Shown: in pieces, positions 34,682 to 47,301 of the stretch | Position numbering within the stretch: position 1 is the stretch's first letter | Layout of the letters: each line of letters starts with the position of its first letter | NCBI RefSeq assembly: GCF_003711515.1 | Contig: NW_021167079.1 | Location: 3,503,185 to 3,567,184, forward strand | Length of the DNA stretch: 64,000 bases | Direction of reading: 5' to 3' | From: Sodiomyces alkalinus F11 | Taxonomy: Eukaryota > Ascomycota > Sordariomycetes > Glomerellales > Plectosphaerellaceae | Made by a program: the position numbers and the translations under genes | Notes under the pieces: model-generated | Told to the model about the DNA's origin: nothing | Databases searched by the model: none | What the model saw: only the letters and a program-made list of their open reading frames with translations

Positions 34682-34908
34682 TATCGTATTAGCACAAGCC
34701 TCGGGGGTGGGCACAGGCCTCGGGGGTGGAAATAATAAGGGTAGACCCACGGTAAAATACCGGATAGGATCTAAATAGAGCAGTACTTCCGGAGGAGTAC
34801 TGCCCCTTATAAAAATAGGGTAAACGGTCTCGCACACGTTGTAACTTAACATAATACACACACGCGAAGATTTCCCCCAAATCAGAAGAGTGCATTTGAC
34901 GTGCGACA
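34682..34908 (+). repeat. 3' LTR of the Copia derivative
   Basis: 227 bp, ends TTTGACGTGCGACA, the same terminus as the LTRs of the 20999-30754 element, showing that the two are related families. Followed by CTAGT. Confidence 0.9.
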
Positions 34909-34913
34909 CTAGT

Positions 34914-36265
34914 TAGGGTAATATAAATAAAATAAAAGTAATAGGTACTGGTGACTATTATATTCAATTCAGGGATTCAGGAAGAATACTACTACTTTAG
35001 AACTGTTTATATATACCCGAATTTGGTATTAATATTATTAGCCTTTCCGTCCTAGATAAAAAGAAAATCTACGGCCTTATAGGCAATAACTAGCTTATTC
35101 TATTCTAGAATAACTAAAATAAAACCACCGATGTTTCTACTAGAGCCGTTTTATATAACGGCCTCTACTAGGCTTTGGCACGGGCCCTAATATACGGGGG
35201 GGTAATAGGGTCGTCGTCATAGTCCTCGTAGCCCTATAGTGCTACAAATATAACAGGAATAAAGAAGACTGTTCTAGATAAAAGAAACGGAATAAAGAAA
35301 CAGATTCCAGGAACAAAGGAATAGTCAGGTATAAAGAACACGGTTCTAGAAAATACCCACTTAAAGACCCACTCTTCAGGGTTATAGGTCGTGGAACAAA
35401 GAAAAGAATAACCGGTAGAATAAAGAGAACCGGCAGAATAAAGAATAGAATAAAGAGACCGAAATAACCGTCGGAAAACAATAAATAACAAAGAAAACAT
35501 AACGCTATAGCACTACAGGATAGGTTATATTAACCCTACTGCCTTAAAATATATACATAAAGATACTATAAATATATCTAAAGAAGATATACTAGAAATA
35601 CAGAGCTGTGAAGCCCGTAGAAAAAGCAAATCAGCTACGCTTATAAATAAAGAATGTATTAATAAATATAAGAGTTTTTCCTACCTTGAAACGATTTATA
35701 TAGATTTATACGGGCCTATCGACCCTTTAACTATAATAGAAAGCGTTAGATTCTTTTCATAATAGACCGTTCTACACGGTATCTATGGGTAAAACTGCTT
35801 ATAGATAAATCAGAAATATCTGTTATAAACGCTATAAAAGAGTAGAAAATCCCCATGGAAAATAATAAATATGGTATAAAAATAAAAGAAGTTGATACCG
35901 ATAGCGGGAAAGAATTTACGAAGACCTCGTTTAAAAGACTGTTCGTTGGTGTAAATTATAATATAAAACCCCCGTATACCCACGAGACTAAAGGCTCGAT
36001 AGAACGGGTTATAAGGACTATAATAGAAAAAGTCCGTTATTTTGTTTTCTACTCTGGCCTATTAAAATACCTTTGGGGGGATGCTGTTTATTTAGTAGTT
36101 TATACGTATAATAGAGTACCTAATTCAGTAGTAGGCTTTAGAACGCCCTACGAATTAGTAGAAAATCGTAAATCTAATATAAGTAATATTCAGGTTTGGG
36201 GTTCTATTATATATTATAAAAATAACGACCCGAAAACTAAGAAACTGGATCCACGAGCACTTTAG
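34914..36265 (+). pseudogene. Protease end and integrase of second Copia element, with 270-bp insert
   Basis: RDSGRILLL and YIPEFGINIISLS near 34975-35060 belong to the protease/GAG-pre-integrase part. At about 35235-35505 a purine-rich insert with GGAATAAAGAA repeats breaks the frame and is flanked by imperfect TATAG(TG/CA)CTACA. The integrase then resumes with DILEIQSCEARRKSKSA (His/Cys region) and the frame 35855-36265 is open for 136 codons with KIKEVDTDSGKEFT, PPYTHETKGSIERVIRTI and YNRVPNSVVGFRTPYEL, including Asp and Glu of the catalytic triad. Confidence 0.85.
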
Positions 36266-37570
36266 AGTGCTTTATTACGTTATAACGATTATAACTATGA
36301 AATATATAATCCTCGATCTAGGAAGACTACCTGGTATCGTGACGTATATATACTAGAAAATCAGTTTCTGACTTCTTCTTCGGATACTATAATTAATAAA
36401 AATAACCTTGTAACCTATATAAATAAGTCTCCTACTTTAAGTATACCGTAGGCAGAACTGGTTTCTAACCCCGAGTCTTATCTCCTCGGCGAGTATTATA
36501 ATAATACTAAACGTACGTTTAGGTCTATCTAAACCGAAGAAGAAGATAATAATAATTATAATAATAAAAGACGAAAGGGTCTTCGAGCAGCGGGCGGTAT
36601 TATTCTAGCCGAAAATACTACTAATATAACTATAACCGACCCGGATAATAACGGCCTTAAATCCAGGTTTGAAATTCAAATCCCTTCTAAATCTTCGAAG
36701 GAAAACGATAACGATTATATATCGTATAATAATAATAAGCGCTTATTATATATAACTAAAGATACTATACTAGGAAACCTATAGTTTTAAGAAGATCCCT
36801 ATTTCCTTTTAACTATAAATTCTTTATACGAATCAGCTACCTATAAATAGACTATAAACTGCTCTGATAAAGATAAGTGGATAGAAGCTATAGTAGCTGA
36901 AAAACAGAACTTGAAAATAGAAACACCTGGGATTTAATAAATATGAAAGATATGCCTTAATATAAGAATATTTAAAATAATAAAAATACCTTAAACGTCT
37001 TAGGAGGCGGTTGGGTATATAAGATTAAATATGACTATAAAAACGAGGCTATAACATATAAAGCACGTTAGTGTATATAAGGGTTTAATTAAGTACTCGG
37101 TATTGATTATTTAGAAAGCTTTTCTACTACCTGTAGACCCGAGAGCTATAGATTAGCTTTTATACTAAGCGTATCCCTAGGCTGGAATTTTAGATAATTC
37201 GACGGAAAGAACGCTTTCGTTTATGCCGATATAGATACCGAGATTTATACTATATAACCTATAGGCTTCGAGGAAAAAGAAGGCTCGAATAAATTAGTTC
37301 ATAAACTAAATAAAGCTTTATTCGGTTTAAAACAAAGCCCCCGGCTTTGGTATAACTTTCTTATGAAAATACTCCGCTAAATCGGTTGTATAGTCTCTGA
37401 TTTCGATAACGGTATATTTACTCTTTATAAGAATAAAACAGACCGTGCTATAATACTATGCCAAGTAGACGATATAGTGGTACTAAGCCCTTCGTATGTA
37501 ACGATACAGTATTTATTTACTGAAATGTCGAAACACATCTCACTTAATGATCTAGGTTAACTGTCAAATG
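36266..37570 (+). pseudogene. RT of second Copia element, truncated
   Basis: Linker with YNNNKRLLYITKDTI, then the RT: DKWIEAIVAEKQNL (about 36870), a shifted segment, SYRLAFILSVSLGWNFR (about 37145), LVHKLNKALFGLKQSPRLWYNFL (about 37300) and the catalytic box QVDD at 37462-37473, in which both Asp remain. Homology ends after ISLNDLGQL near 37560. Confidence 0.85.
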
Positions 37571-38575
37571 GGTAGTCGCAAAGAGTGAAAAGGTAGAGTC
37601 AAGCAAGGAACCCGGTATGATCACGATAGAATTATAATAGGGTCAGAACGTGGGTATGGCTAAAAAATTAGATTAATCGCTAGCCTCCCTCTTCTAAGGG
37701 GAGGCTCCTCCGCTCCTTAAGACTACGCTCCGCTACTCCTCGAGAACTACTTTATTTACTTCCTCGAGGGCTGTCTTATTTACTTCGAGGGACTATTCTA
37801 TTTACTAGTATAATAACTACTTTATTTATGCCTTAAGGGGTCTTAGACTAAGTATATCTGGACCCCTATAGGTTTATACTATAGTCCTATTATAACTATT
37901 ACTATAGGCACCTAATATAGCGACCTCCCCCGGATACTCCTATCCTTAGGAGCGCCTAATCCGTGCCGGCCTCTCGGTTCCTCCGAAGACCTAGTCTCCG
38001 AGCCCGTCCCTAAATCCCCTATACCCCCAAACTAAAGCCTTCCACGACGGGACCCCGATAGGTCCCTATCTGGTTCCTATACGGAGCCTTTTTGGCCGTG
38101 GCTCTAACCCGGGTATATACCCCCTCTTTTCGTTCTATTAATAAAACCACTAAAGCTAATATCCCCTTAGGACCCTAATAGGTCTTAGGGTGGTTCCTTC
38201 TCGGGCCTCCGGAGCTACCCCTTTATTCCCTCTAGGTTATCCCTTCGATTAATCTATAAAGACTTCTGAGCTAGTATTTTATAGGGTCTAATATTACTCC
38301 TTCCGCGAACTCGTAGCTTCCTTCTTTATAATAGAAATAGGTGCTATATAACCGTTATTAGGGATATCTCGTAACCTGTTATTACTCCCTTTTCCTATTT
38401 CTTTTCTTTCTTTTCTATACTTAATTTTTTAATTATACTATTCTTCGTGAGTTTTCCCCTAATCTAAGATATCGCGGACTAACGACTTATAGTTTCTATT
38501 AATTAAATAACTAATTACTATCTTATAAGTACTTCTATATCTCTAGTCTAAGATACTAGCTAACCATAAGATATA
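37571..38575. other. Unassigned degraded segment, possible 3' LTR of the minus-strand Gypsy
   Basis: No coding frame. Contains three or four imperfect copies of ACTTTATTTACTTCCTCGAGGG between 37745 and 37835. If the minus-strand Gypsy element at 47511-48620 is followed across the younger insertion at 40433-47505, its 3' LTR should lie about here. No matching second LTR is in the window. Confidence 0.35.
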
Positions 38576-38579
38576 GTAT

Positions 38580-40110
38580 AGTCACTATACCTTCTTAGGA
38601 AGAGGATAATAATAAACACGCCACTACTCCTACGAGTATAACGCGAGCCTCTAAGAGGCTTAATACCACGGCTACGGTATCGACCTCGTAGTCTATTAGG
38701 TAGTTAGCCCCGTAGCTAGCTATACTAGAGCCTCCTGCTTTAACTACGGCTACGCCTTTAATATCGACTACTACGCTATCGGTTACTCTGCGCTAGAGGG
38801 TAGTGGATATCGGTATAGACGGGGATCTAAGGGCCCCCTATATATATTATACGGGTTAGTTAGTAGCGATTAACTTTAAGGAAAAAACGTATACTATTAA
38901 GGCCGTGATATACTGCTATACCGATAATAGTCGGCGGACGAATAAGTGCTACTATTACTTTAAGTATAATAGCCTTAAATACCACGTAGTAAGTTATATA
39001 TCTTCGTCGTTATCCCGATATATCTTTATTTTCTTTTATACCTCTTTATTATCACTTAATCCTTATAGCCCCTCCCTTTATAGACTACTCTGTGGGCCCG
39101 TTTCTAATATAGATAATAGCTCCCTATTATCGGTAAGAACGCTGCCGAGTAGCTATAAAAGGTTTTAGTTATCGCTATCGACAAAGGTAGCCTAAATAAA
39201 AGTTATCGCGTAAGTATTACTAACCGTATCCCCTTCTTAATCCTATATAGTACCCGTACTAATCCTATATAATACTAATACTAGGCTATAGCGGTTCGAT
39301 GCTAGGTTATCCTTAGAGAGGCTTTAGGTTAAGCGACGCTAGAGGTTAACCGGTCGGCTACCGAGGAAGCTATAATTACTCGGCGTTAAGCTAAGGAAGT
39401 TACCGACGCCCGCTAGACAATGGCGGAAGATATTCACGAGAGGCTTAATAGTATAGAGTCGCTCCTTAAGTAATTCGTCGGGTTATCATAGTAGCGTCTT
39501 ACCGTTAAGTAGTAGCGGCTTAATATCGAGTAGTAACGCCTAGCGTTATATTAGCGCGACCTTATAGCCTAGGAATATACGGCCGCTGCTTTTAAGTAGA
39601 TAGCTACTCTTAACCTAGCCTAGGCTTAGGCCTAGGAAGACCTGCCTACACCCTTAAGGTCTACCTTAGCCCCCGCGGGGGTTAGCTTTATAGGTGACGA
39701 TATATTTAGTGATAGTGGCCCTACGTAGCCTTAAGGCTTTATGCAGTAAGGTCCCTAGGGTCCCCCGGATCCTTCTAAAGTGCTCGATAATAAAGATATA
39801 ATAACGGCCTTATTAGTGAAGAAGGGGAAAAAGGCTTTAACGCCCTCGACTCCTTTATCAGGGAAGAAGAAGAAGAAGTAGTAGAAGGCGAAGGCGCCCC
39901 TATCTCTTCGACCTTCGACACTATCCGCGGGTAGTAGGTAAGAGGGGGTAACGGTTATTACCGCGGGGTAAAGCCAGGTATATATAGAGGATAATAATAA
40001 TAAGGTGGTTAGACGGGAGCCTACCCCTCTAGACGATAAATTAGTGGGGTTGAAGGACGCCCTAAAGGGGCCGTGATAGTATATATAGAGGAATAGTTAT
40101 TTTGTTTTAT
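38580..40110 (+). pseudogene. Antisense ORF of the minus-strand Gypsy (Cys motif plus coiled coil)
   Basis: A long plus-strand frame with few stops. Near its start it reads CYTDNSRRTNKC, and at 38947-38982 C-x2-Y-x7-Y, probably C-x2-C-x7-C before RIP. A Gln/Arg/Ala-rich coiled coil follows (about 39360-39620, RLNSIESLLKQF, QRLNIEQQRLAL). The end is Lys/Ser-rich (about 39820-39950) and the frame closes at about 40080. Its strand is opposite to the pol at 47511-48620, to which it was adjacent before the insertion of 40433-47505. No known enzyme. Confidence 0.5.
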
Positions 40111-40432
40111 TTTAGGTTTTTTACTAGCCTTCGGGTTAGGTTTTTCCTTTTTTTTTAACCAGCTTTAGGGTATTCCTATTATAACGCTAACACTCCTAAC
40201 TATACTTCTATTATAATATAATCGTGTCTCTATAGTAACGGTTAATTAAGGGAATAGTAAAGGAAAATAGACTTTAAGGGCGATAAGCTATTATGCTAAA
40301 GGAAGAGGGACGGGGTTTAAGCGGGCGTTATATTTAAAAGAAGAGATAGAGAATAAGAGTAAGGTGCTTAAAAGGAAGAATAAAGATCGAGAGTAAAGCG
40401 CTTAAAAGGAGGAATATAGTAACCGAAGGCGA
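40111..40432. other. AT-rich spacer left of Gypsy copy 3
   Basis: Poly-T-rich stretch (40130-40165) and a repeated GCGCTTAAAAGGA-like unit at 40360-40412. No gene. Ends with GGCGA, the target site of the next element. Confidence 0.4.
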
Positions 40433-40636
40433 TATTACAGGCTATAGCCCGCGGAATAGTCCCCGGTAGTGGCCGGGACTAAGAAGCACGGACCTCTTAG
40501 CGAGGCCCGTGCGATTCTATATATACTTAGCCGTCTATACACCGCGTAGACTTTTCCTTTCCTCCTTTCCTTCCTTAGTTCGAATAATTTATATTTTCGG
40601 CCTTAATACGTGAATAACGTTTAATAAGCTATTATA
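40433..40636 (+). repeat. 5' LTR of Gypsy copy 3
   Basis: Starts TATTACAGGCTATAGCCCG (TG changed to TA) and ends GCTATTATA (partner ends GCCGTCACA). Internal sequence follows with TATTCGAACTC, possibly the primer site. Confidence 0.92.
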
Positions 40637-41149
40637 TATTCGAACTCTTAAGATTATAAGCTTTAACGCTTATATAGAAGGAGGTCCCGGTTATTTCGCC
40701 CCGAGCCTACTAAGGGGCTAAGGGTAAGTTATAGGGACCTTATATAACGATATCGATAAACGCGTGTTATAATACGTATAGGAAGCGGTAAGGATATATA
40801 TCGCCCCTATTCATAATATAATCGCTAGCCTATAAGCAGCCTTCGAAAGGTCTTAACTTAACCCGCACCTCGTACCCACTATATACCCGACGCCTACCCT
40901 AGTCGTAACGCCCTCGCCCTTACCTAGGCCACTAAAAGCGGAGACTACTATACCTATTCCGCCGCCGCCGCCGGCACACACGCTCTTATACCGGGTATAG
41001 TAGGTCGCTATTCCCGTAAAATTTAGTAGAAAACGCACGGAATACACCGCCTAGTCCTAGGCTATACGACTCAAACTTAAAGTCGATAGGCCGCTATTCT
41101 ATAGTACTAAGGAGGCGTGGTTTTAATTAACGCGTGCTTAGATACCTAG

Positions 41150-42050
41150 CCTTAGTAGGTAGTTAGCACCTTTTTCGGTAATAGAGGTATAAATGGCGAA
41201 TTGAACCCGGAGGAATTTATAGCTTACCTTAACCGTATATATAAGGACCGTAACGAATAAGGTCGCGCTATTAACGCCCTTAGAGCGATAAAGTTAATAC
41301 CCGACTAGCCGTTCGCGCGTTTCTTACTAACTTTTAAGAGGAATCTAGTATAAGTAGGAGGCCACGATTAGGTGGACTATATTAAGATATTATTCTTTAA
41401 TAGCGCCCTGAATAATAGGCTATATAATAGCCTAATAATAGCCGACCTCACCGATACCTACTCCGAGTAGGTCGATAAAGTATAAATAATCGCGTGGAGA
41501 TAGGAAGGTATTAGTAAATCGTACTGACCGATTCCCGTCGCCCGTAAACTAGCTAAGGACGCTAATAGCGATATCGCCATAAGTAGAGTTAATAAGGTTA
41601 GCGAGTCTAAGGGGACCTAAAAAAAACCTAACCGCTATATAAATATAACGTGTTAGAACTACTAGAAAAGGGCCACGGTTAACGGCACTATAAGAGTAAG
41701 AAGGATACGGTGGCCCGAACGTCCCCTTAAAAGGAGGAATCCGAAGGCGTTCCCGAGGATACTGAAAACTTAGAAAAGGGTAGCTTTAGTACGAAATCGG
41801 GCACTAGAGCCGATAACGCGAGAGTAATACGAGTAAGAGGAGTTTAAACCGCTACTACGAAGTAAGTTAGTATTAATCTAAGTAAGAGTCAATAGTAGTA
41901 GGCTAATAAATGCGATTATAGATACGGATTATAACTATTATACCGCTATAAATAAGAAGTTTACTCGAAAAATACGCTTACTATTAGTCGATAAGAAGAA
42001 ACGACTACTAAAAGGCTTCTCGGATAAGACTAAACCAGCTAGTAACGCCG
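41150..42050 (+). pseudogene. Gag of Gypsy copy 3
   Basis: Retrotransposon Gag fold: GELNPEEFIAYLNRIYKD (about 41202), INALRAIKLI, ARFLLTF, DYIKILFFNSALNNRLYNSLI, AWRQEG. A damaged zinc-binding stretch follows near 41640. Multiple TAG/TAA codons. Confidence 0.75.
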
Positions 42051-45000
42051 GTATCGTAGTCTTTACGCTAAATATATAAGGGTATACTGAGCGCGTTTTC
42101 GCGTATATAATACTTAGTCTAGACTAGGATCTTTTCCTTAGGCTTTTATAGATACAGCGTAACGACGTAGTCCTCCACGCTAAGGAATAAAGGCTCCGCT
42201 ACGGAGTAACCGATATTAATATCCGACTTTAGGGCGAAGAGGAGCCGAAGGCGGTATAAGAGATCCGTATTATAGTATTAGTAACGGGGTCCGTATTCGT
42301 AGGACTATATAGATAACTACGGTACCGGAAGGGGAAAAGATAGGAAAAGGGTTTACGGGCTATATCGTTAAAGAATATCGAAAAGGCCCTAAGTACGAAG
42401 GAACTAGTAGACCCGCGAGAATGTATTCCTAAGAATATTATATAAGAGTTTGGCGACTTATTTACGCTTTTACACTCTATACGCCTATCCCTATACCGAC
42501 CTAGCGCCGACTATAAGGTCTACTTATAGAAGGATAGTAGTAGTAACGAATAAGCCTTACTATAGGGCCCGCTTTATAATATATCACGTGAAGAGCTCCT
42601 TATATTACGGAAGACGATAACGGATCTAATAGATAAGGGATTTATTCGTGCGAGTAGCTTAGCTACCGCCGTATCTATACTATTTATAAGGAAGCTAGGA
42701 GGCGGCCTCCGATTTTACTATAACTACCGCGCCTTAAATACGATTACTTAGCGAGATCGCTACTTACTCCTACTAATTATAAAGACCCTTTATAACCTAG
42801 CTAAGGCGAAGTGGTTTACTGAATTAGATATCGTCGCCGCCTTTTATAAGATACGGATAGTACCCGGGCATAAGTATAAGACTATATTCCGTACTCGGTT
42901 TAGATTATTCGAGTAGCTAGTATACCCTTTTAGGTTAACCGGCGCGCTTATAATATTTTAGCGATATATTAACTTATCGCTACGGGAGTTCCTTAACGAT
43001 TTCGTCTCCGTGTATATAGACGATATCCTGATCTACTTAGACGGATCTTATAAGGACTATAAGGAGAAGGTATAGCGAGTGCTTAGTGCCCTTATAGACG
43101 CTAGGTTAAACCTCGACCCGAAGAAGTGCGAGTTTAGCGTTAAGATAGTTAAATACCTAGGGTTTATCTTTACGGCGGAAAAAGGGGTATTTTACGACCC
43201 CGAGAAAGTTAGAGCTATCGCGGAATAGGAAGCGCTAGTCTCCGCGACTAGAGTACGAAGTTTTCTAGAGTTCGCTAACTTTTATAGGATATTCGTTCGC
43301 GACTTTATAGCTATTATAGCGCTACTCACGGCGCTAATAAAGAAGAATACCCTATTCTATTAGGGCCCCCTATAAGAAGCAGTATTTAAGGAACTAAAGT
43401 AGAGGTTCTAGGAAAAGCCTTACCTATAATAGTAGTAACCCGGAAGGAAAACCTAGCTAGAAACGGATTACTCGGGGTTTACGCTAGGTAACGTATTCCT
43501 ATAGGAAGACGAATAAGGATATAGGTACGTTATTATATACTATTTACGCCGATTTAACTCCGCTAAGTATAATTACCCGATTCACGATAAGGAGATACTA
43601 GCGATTATAGATTACTTATAGGTCTAGAAAGCCGAGCTTATAAGTAGCGGCCGGTTCTGGATTTACTCTAATTATAAAGTACTCGAATACTTTATAACTA
43701 CAAAGGCCTTAACTAAGCGCTAGAGTCGCTAGACAGCTAAGCTCGCTTAGTATAACTTTATATTAGAGTATAAATAAGGGGCCGATAATATCGTAGCCGA
43801 TATACTCTTATATTAAGAGTAGGATATACCTAAGAATTCTTCCGATATCCGAGAGTAAAGGAGGTATATTTAGATAATCCCCGATACAGTTATCTCCCCC
43901 CGGGTATACCTAGTAAAAGTAACGTTACCGGAGCTAATTATAGTCTTCGAAGTAAACCCCGACCTATAATAATTGTAGGATAAAGCTAGGGTAACCGATA
44001 AGCGTTATTAAGGTGCCTTTACCGTAATAGTAGCGGGAGAACGGAGCTTTCCCCCTAAGCTAGAGCTTAAAATATAGATCACGGATCATAGAATCGACTA
44101 AGGTCGACTAATATTTCGTAATCGCCTATAGGTGCTAGGGGACGGTAAAGACGGAGTAAGTTACCCGCTATAAGGCCGCCTTATATAAGCGATCCACGAT
44201 TTAGTAGTCGGCGGACACTTAGGTAAGGATAATACTATTACCCTAATCGCCCGCTAATTCTTTTAGCCTAGTATAAATCAAGATACTAGAAGATTTATAC
44301 GGAATTATAATATATACTAAGCTAGCCACGTATAAAGGGATACGAAAAGAGGATTACTACGCCTACTCCTTATACTAAAGCGAATCTTCTACGATATCGC
44401 GATAGATTTTATAATAGACTTATTACCTACCCGTGAGGGTAAGTATAGATATTTATAGGTAATTACCGACCGACTCTTAAAATTAATAATGCTAGAAGCG
44501 ATACATACTATAGATACCGAAGCCTATACTAAACGGTTCTTACTATACTATTATAGGTTCCACGGAATACCGAAGTCTACTATTAGCGATAGAGGGTTAA
44601 ACTAAACTAGCCGCTTTTAGAGATACTTCTATAAACTCGCGGGTATTAAATAGCGATTAAGTACCGTATACTACCCTTAGATAGACGGAGGTCCTAAACG
44701 TATTAACTAAGAGGTCTAAGCCTACTTACGAGTATATACCTATTATGCCTAAGACGATTAGAATACGCTATTACCGGTAGTGTAGCTAGCTTTAAATAAT
44801 AGGGTAAACTTAATAATCTAAATAAGCCCGTTCTTCCTATAACACGGGTACCACGCGAACCCTCTTTAAGCTAATAAGACTACACCGACCGACAAGCGTA
44901 AGGCTTCTGCGCAGGACTTACTAAGTTATTCTAAGGAAGCCACTTAGTTCGCTTAAGCCGCGATAACCGCTATATAACTACGCTAGGAGGAGTTAGTAAA

Positions 45001-45560
45001 CCGTCGGTATTACCCTACTAAAAGGTTTAAAAAGGACGACCTTATATAGCTAGATATCGGTAACTACTCTTCGCTATGGCCCTTAAAGAAACTTACCTAG
45101 CTCTACTATAAATATAAAGTTATAAAGGTTATTAACTCCTATATTGTAGAACTAGACGTTCCCTTATAGATCTATAACCGTTTCCACGTGGATCCCCTAT
45201 AGTAAGCCGACCGCGACCCCCTATTAGGGTAAACGATAATAAACCCCTAGTTATTACTTATCCGTGAAGGGTTAGATAGAGAGGAGGAATAAGTAGTAAA
45301 GGAAGTCCTCTACGCCCGTACCCGAAAGCGAGGCTATAATAGGGTCCGTGAGGTATTAGTGCGATAGGAGGGCTATATAGAACTAATATAGGAATTACTC
45401 GAAAGCCTATAGGAGATATAAGCGCTCGACGAATTCGAGAAGAAGCACGGCCCGGTATAGTTAAATAACGGGCCGTTATAATAATACACGAAGAAGATAC
45501 GGGCGTGAAAGAAGGCCGATATGGCGGCGAGGAGGATAAGAACCGAGAGCGAAGTTATAT
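42050..45560 (+). pseudogene. Pol of Gypsy copy 3
   Basis: RT from about 42470 (SLYRPSADYKVYLQK is not yet RT; RT proper from KTITDLIDKGFIR near 42608), with the catalytic box YIDD intact at 43013-43024, then GFIFTAEKGVFYDPEKV, RNase H (LETDYSGFTLGNVF about 43458), integrase (IHDLVVGGHLGKDNT about 44190, IAIDFIIDLLPTREGK about 44396, STVYYPQIDG about 44660), and a chromodomain-like end (VREVLVR-EGYIELI, LESLQEIQALDEFEKKHG about 45345-45455). Many RIP stops. Confidence 0.9.
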
Positions 45561-45599
45561 TAGGGGCGTACCCCCGCGCTACTTAACTTAGGCGTAGGA

Positions 45600-46480
45600 A
45601 AGACTAAGTAAAACCATAAAAAGCTACCGAAATAACCTAAACGATATAAATAACCTACTCCCCGATAATCTCGCCCTTTTTTAGCTCCTCCTCTTATAAG
45701 GCTATACTATCCTTAGCGGTACCCACCTATAACTCCTCCTAAGAAGGAGCTAAGGCGAGCGTAGCCTCGGGAGTAGCCCCCGGATTATTACCCGCGGTAA
45801 GGGGGGTGAAGGCTACGTAATACTTATACACATGGCGTACGGAGTAAAAGAGGTTATAAACCTCTTACGATATTATAGTGATATCGTTATTCTTAACCTT
45901 TAGCTTTTACGATACTTCCTTAAGCGTCTTATCTATACTACGTATAGAGGTAGCGATATTATCGAGGGCTCGTACTATACTTACCTAAAACTCGGTAATA
46001 GCGGATAGGGCGGCGGCGGGCGGCGGGGCGATAACGGTGGGTGGCGCGGCGGCGGGAACGGCGATAGGGGCGGCGATAGGAGCGGGAGCGGCGACGGGGG
46101 CGATAGCGATAGCAGGAGCGGGGGACTATAAGGGACTAGCGATATTCTTACCTGACTTAGCCTGGCTAAGGGCGATTTAGAAGCGGCCGTAAGTATGTTA
46201 GAATTAACGGCGATTCTATACAGAAGAATTAGTAAAAAGGCTACTAAGCGAAGGGCAGGGGTAAACTTATATCCTTATCGTTGGTATCCGCGTTTATGGA
46301 ATAAGTTGTATCCTATAGGGTATTAGTAGCGTTATAGGCAGCGGGCGGGAGCTATATTACCCGTTAGTCGTAGTTACCCTACGTATAATAGGTAAACCTC
46401 CCTCTAAACACTTATAAGTAGAGCACGAATACTCGTAATACTTAGCGTCGGCCCTAGCCGCGCTAGGGCCCGACTAGTAG
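45600..46480 (-). pseudogene. Antisense ORF downstream of Gypsy copy 3 pol
   Basis: On the strand opposite to pol, at 46440-46408, the frame reads Y-YE-Y-SCSTYK-C, i.e. C-x2-C-x6-C with two Cys turned to Tyr. It continues GGLPIIRRVTTTNGQ, then an Ala/Pro-rich stretch from about 46140 (APAPIAAPIAVPAAAPP) and an amphipathic helical part (IVRALDNIATSIRSIDKTLKE) near 45975-45905. Same layout as the antisense frame of the first Gypsy copy. Function unknown. Confidence 0.5.
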
Positions 46481-47301
46481 TACTACTTAATACTATATTC
46501 TTACTTATACTACCGGGTAGCGTACTACGCATAAGGGGCGAGTCGGCGGGGGCCTAGCGGCTTTTAGGGGTATATCTTTTTTTAGCCGGGGGGGGGGGGG
46601 GTTAGGGTCTACTCGTTATTAGTTGCGGCCGACCTTATAACCTATAGTAGTAAGGGCCGCGAATTTGTATCGTTATCACTATCGCCCTTATAAGGGCGCT
46701 TACTAGGTAATACGAAGTCGGATATCTATTAACGGTTAGCCACGGCACTAAACCACGAGCGAGGGGAGTACTAACTTACTATAATAAGGATATAGGCGGC
46801 TTAAGAGATAAGCTGTTACTCGGCGACGTTAGTTATACTACCACGGGACCTACAAGGTATCTCGGGGCTACTTAGAGTATAGAAAAAATTAATTAAAAAA
46901 TAAAAAAAAAAAGGAGAAAAACTTACCTAAAAAGAAGCTATAAAAGGGGAAGAAAATAGGGAAAAACGAAGAATAATAGCAGGTTTATTTTACTACTCTT
47001 TCTACGCCGTCTAGGTGGAAGGAATAACTCCCGGTTATATATTCGGTAGGTATATCGTTTATAACGAGTAAGTACGCTAGCGAGGAGCCTACGACGATAC
47101 CGCTATATAAGAGCTCCTTTATACTATTTTAGCCTTAAAAGGATCTGGGCTGCTGCGGATTGCCTCTCTTCGAAGGAGCCTTTAAGGGAGCCGAATAAAG
47201 GAGGCTATTTTCAGATTCCACGCAGGGAGGCTAGAGTAATATAAGGTCACGACCGTATAACCACGACACGACCGCGACCTCGCCTCCGGCGGGGGGGGGT
47301 A

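Larger units (their letters stand above)
33002..34908 (+). mobile_element. Internally deleted non-autonomous Copia derivative
   Basis: Target duplication CTAGT at 32997-33001 and 34909-34913. The left LTR starts TGTCGCATTAGCACG at 33002, the right LTR starts TATCGTATTAGCAC at 34682 and ends GTGCGACA at 34908. A polypurine tract, ACTAGGGGGGTA, precedes the right LTR. The inside is a gag related to that of the 20999 element (VYREEKADYDSQQQEL near 33600), then it jumps to the pol-less 3' end. The left LTR lacks its last 20 bp and the primer site. Mobilisation would have depended on a helper. Confidence 0.88.
31615..37570 (+). mobile_element. Second Ty1/Copia element, LTRs not found, interrupted twice
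   Basis: Gag, protease, integrase and RT parts are collinear once two insertions are set aside: 33002-34908 (plus its duplication) and a 270-bp repeat-rich insert at about 35235-35505. The protease frame reads FYINSGAIAHVVENKTLFST before the first insertion and resumes with RDSGRILLL after it. RNase H and the 3' LTR are missing, and the homology stops near 37560. Belongs to a different Copia lineage from the one at 20999-30754. Confidence 0.85.

Noticed and set aside
35234..35500. 88-codon Phe/Leu/Tyr-rich minus-strand frame resembling a membrane protein
   Set aside because: Complement of the GGAATAAAGAA repeat insert; the apparent hydrophobic helices are a composition effect.
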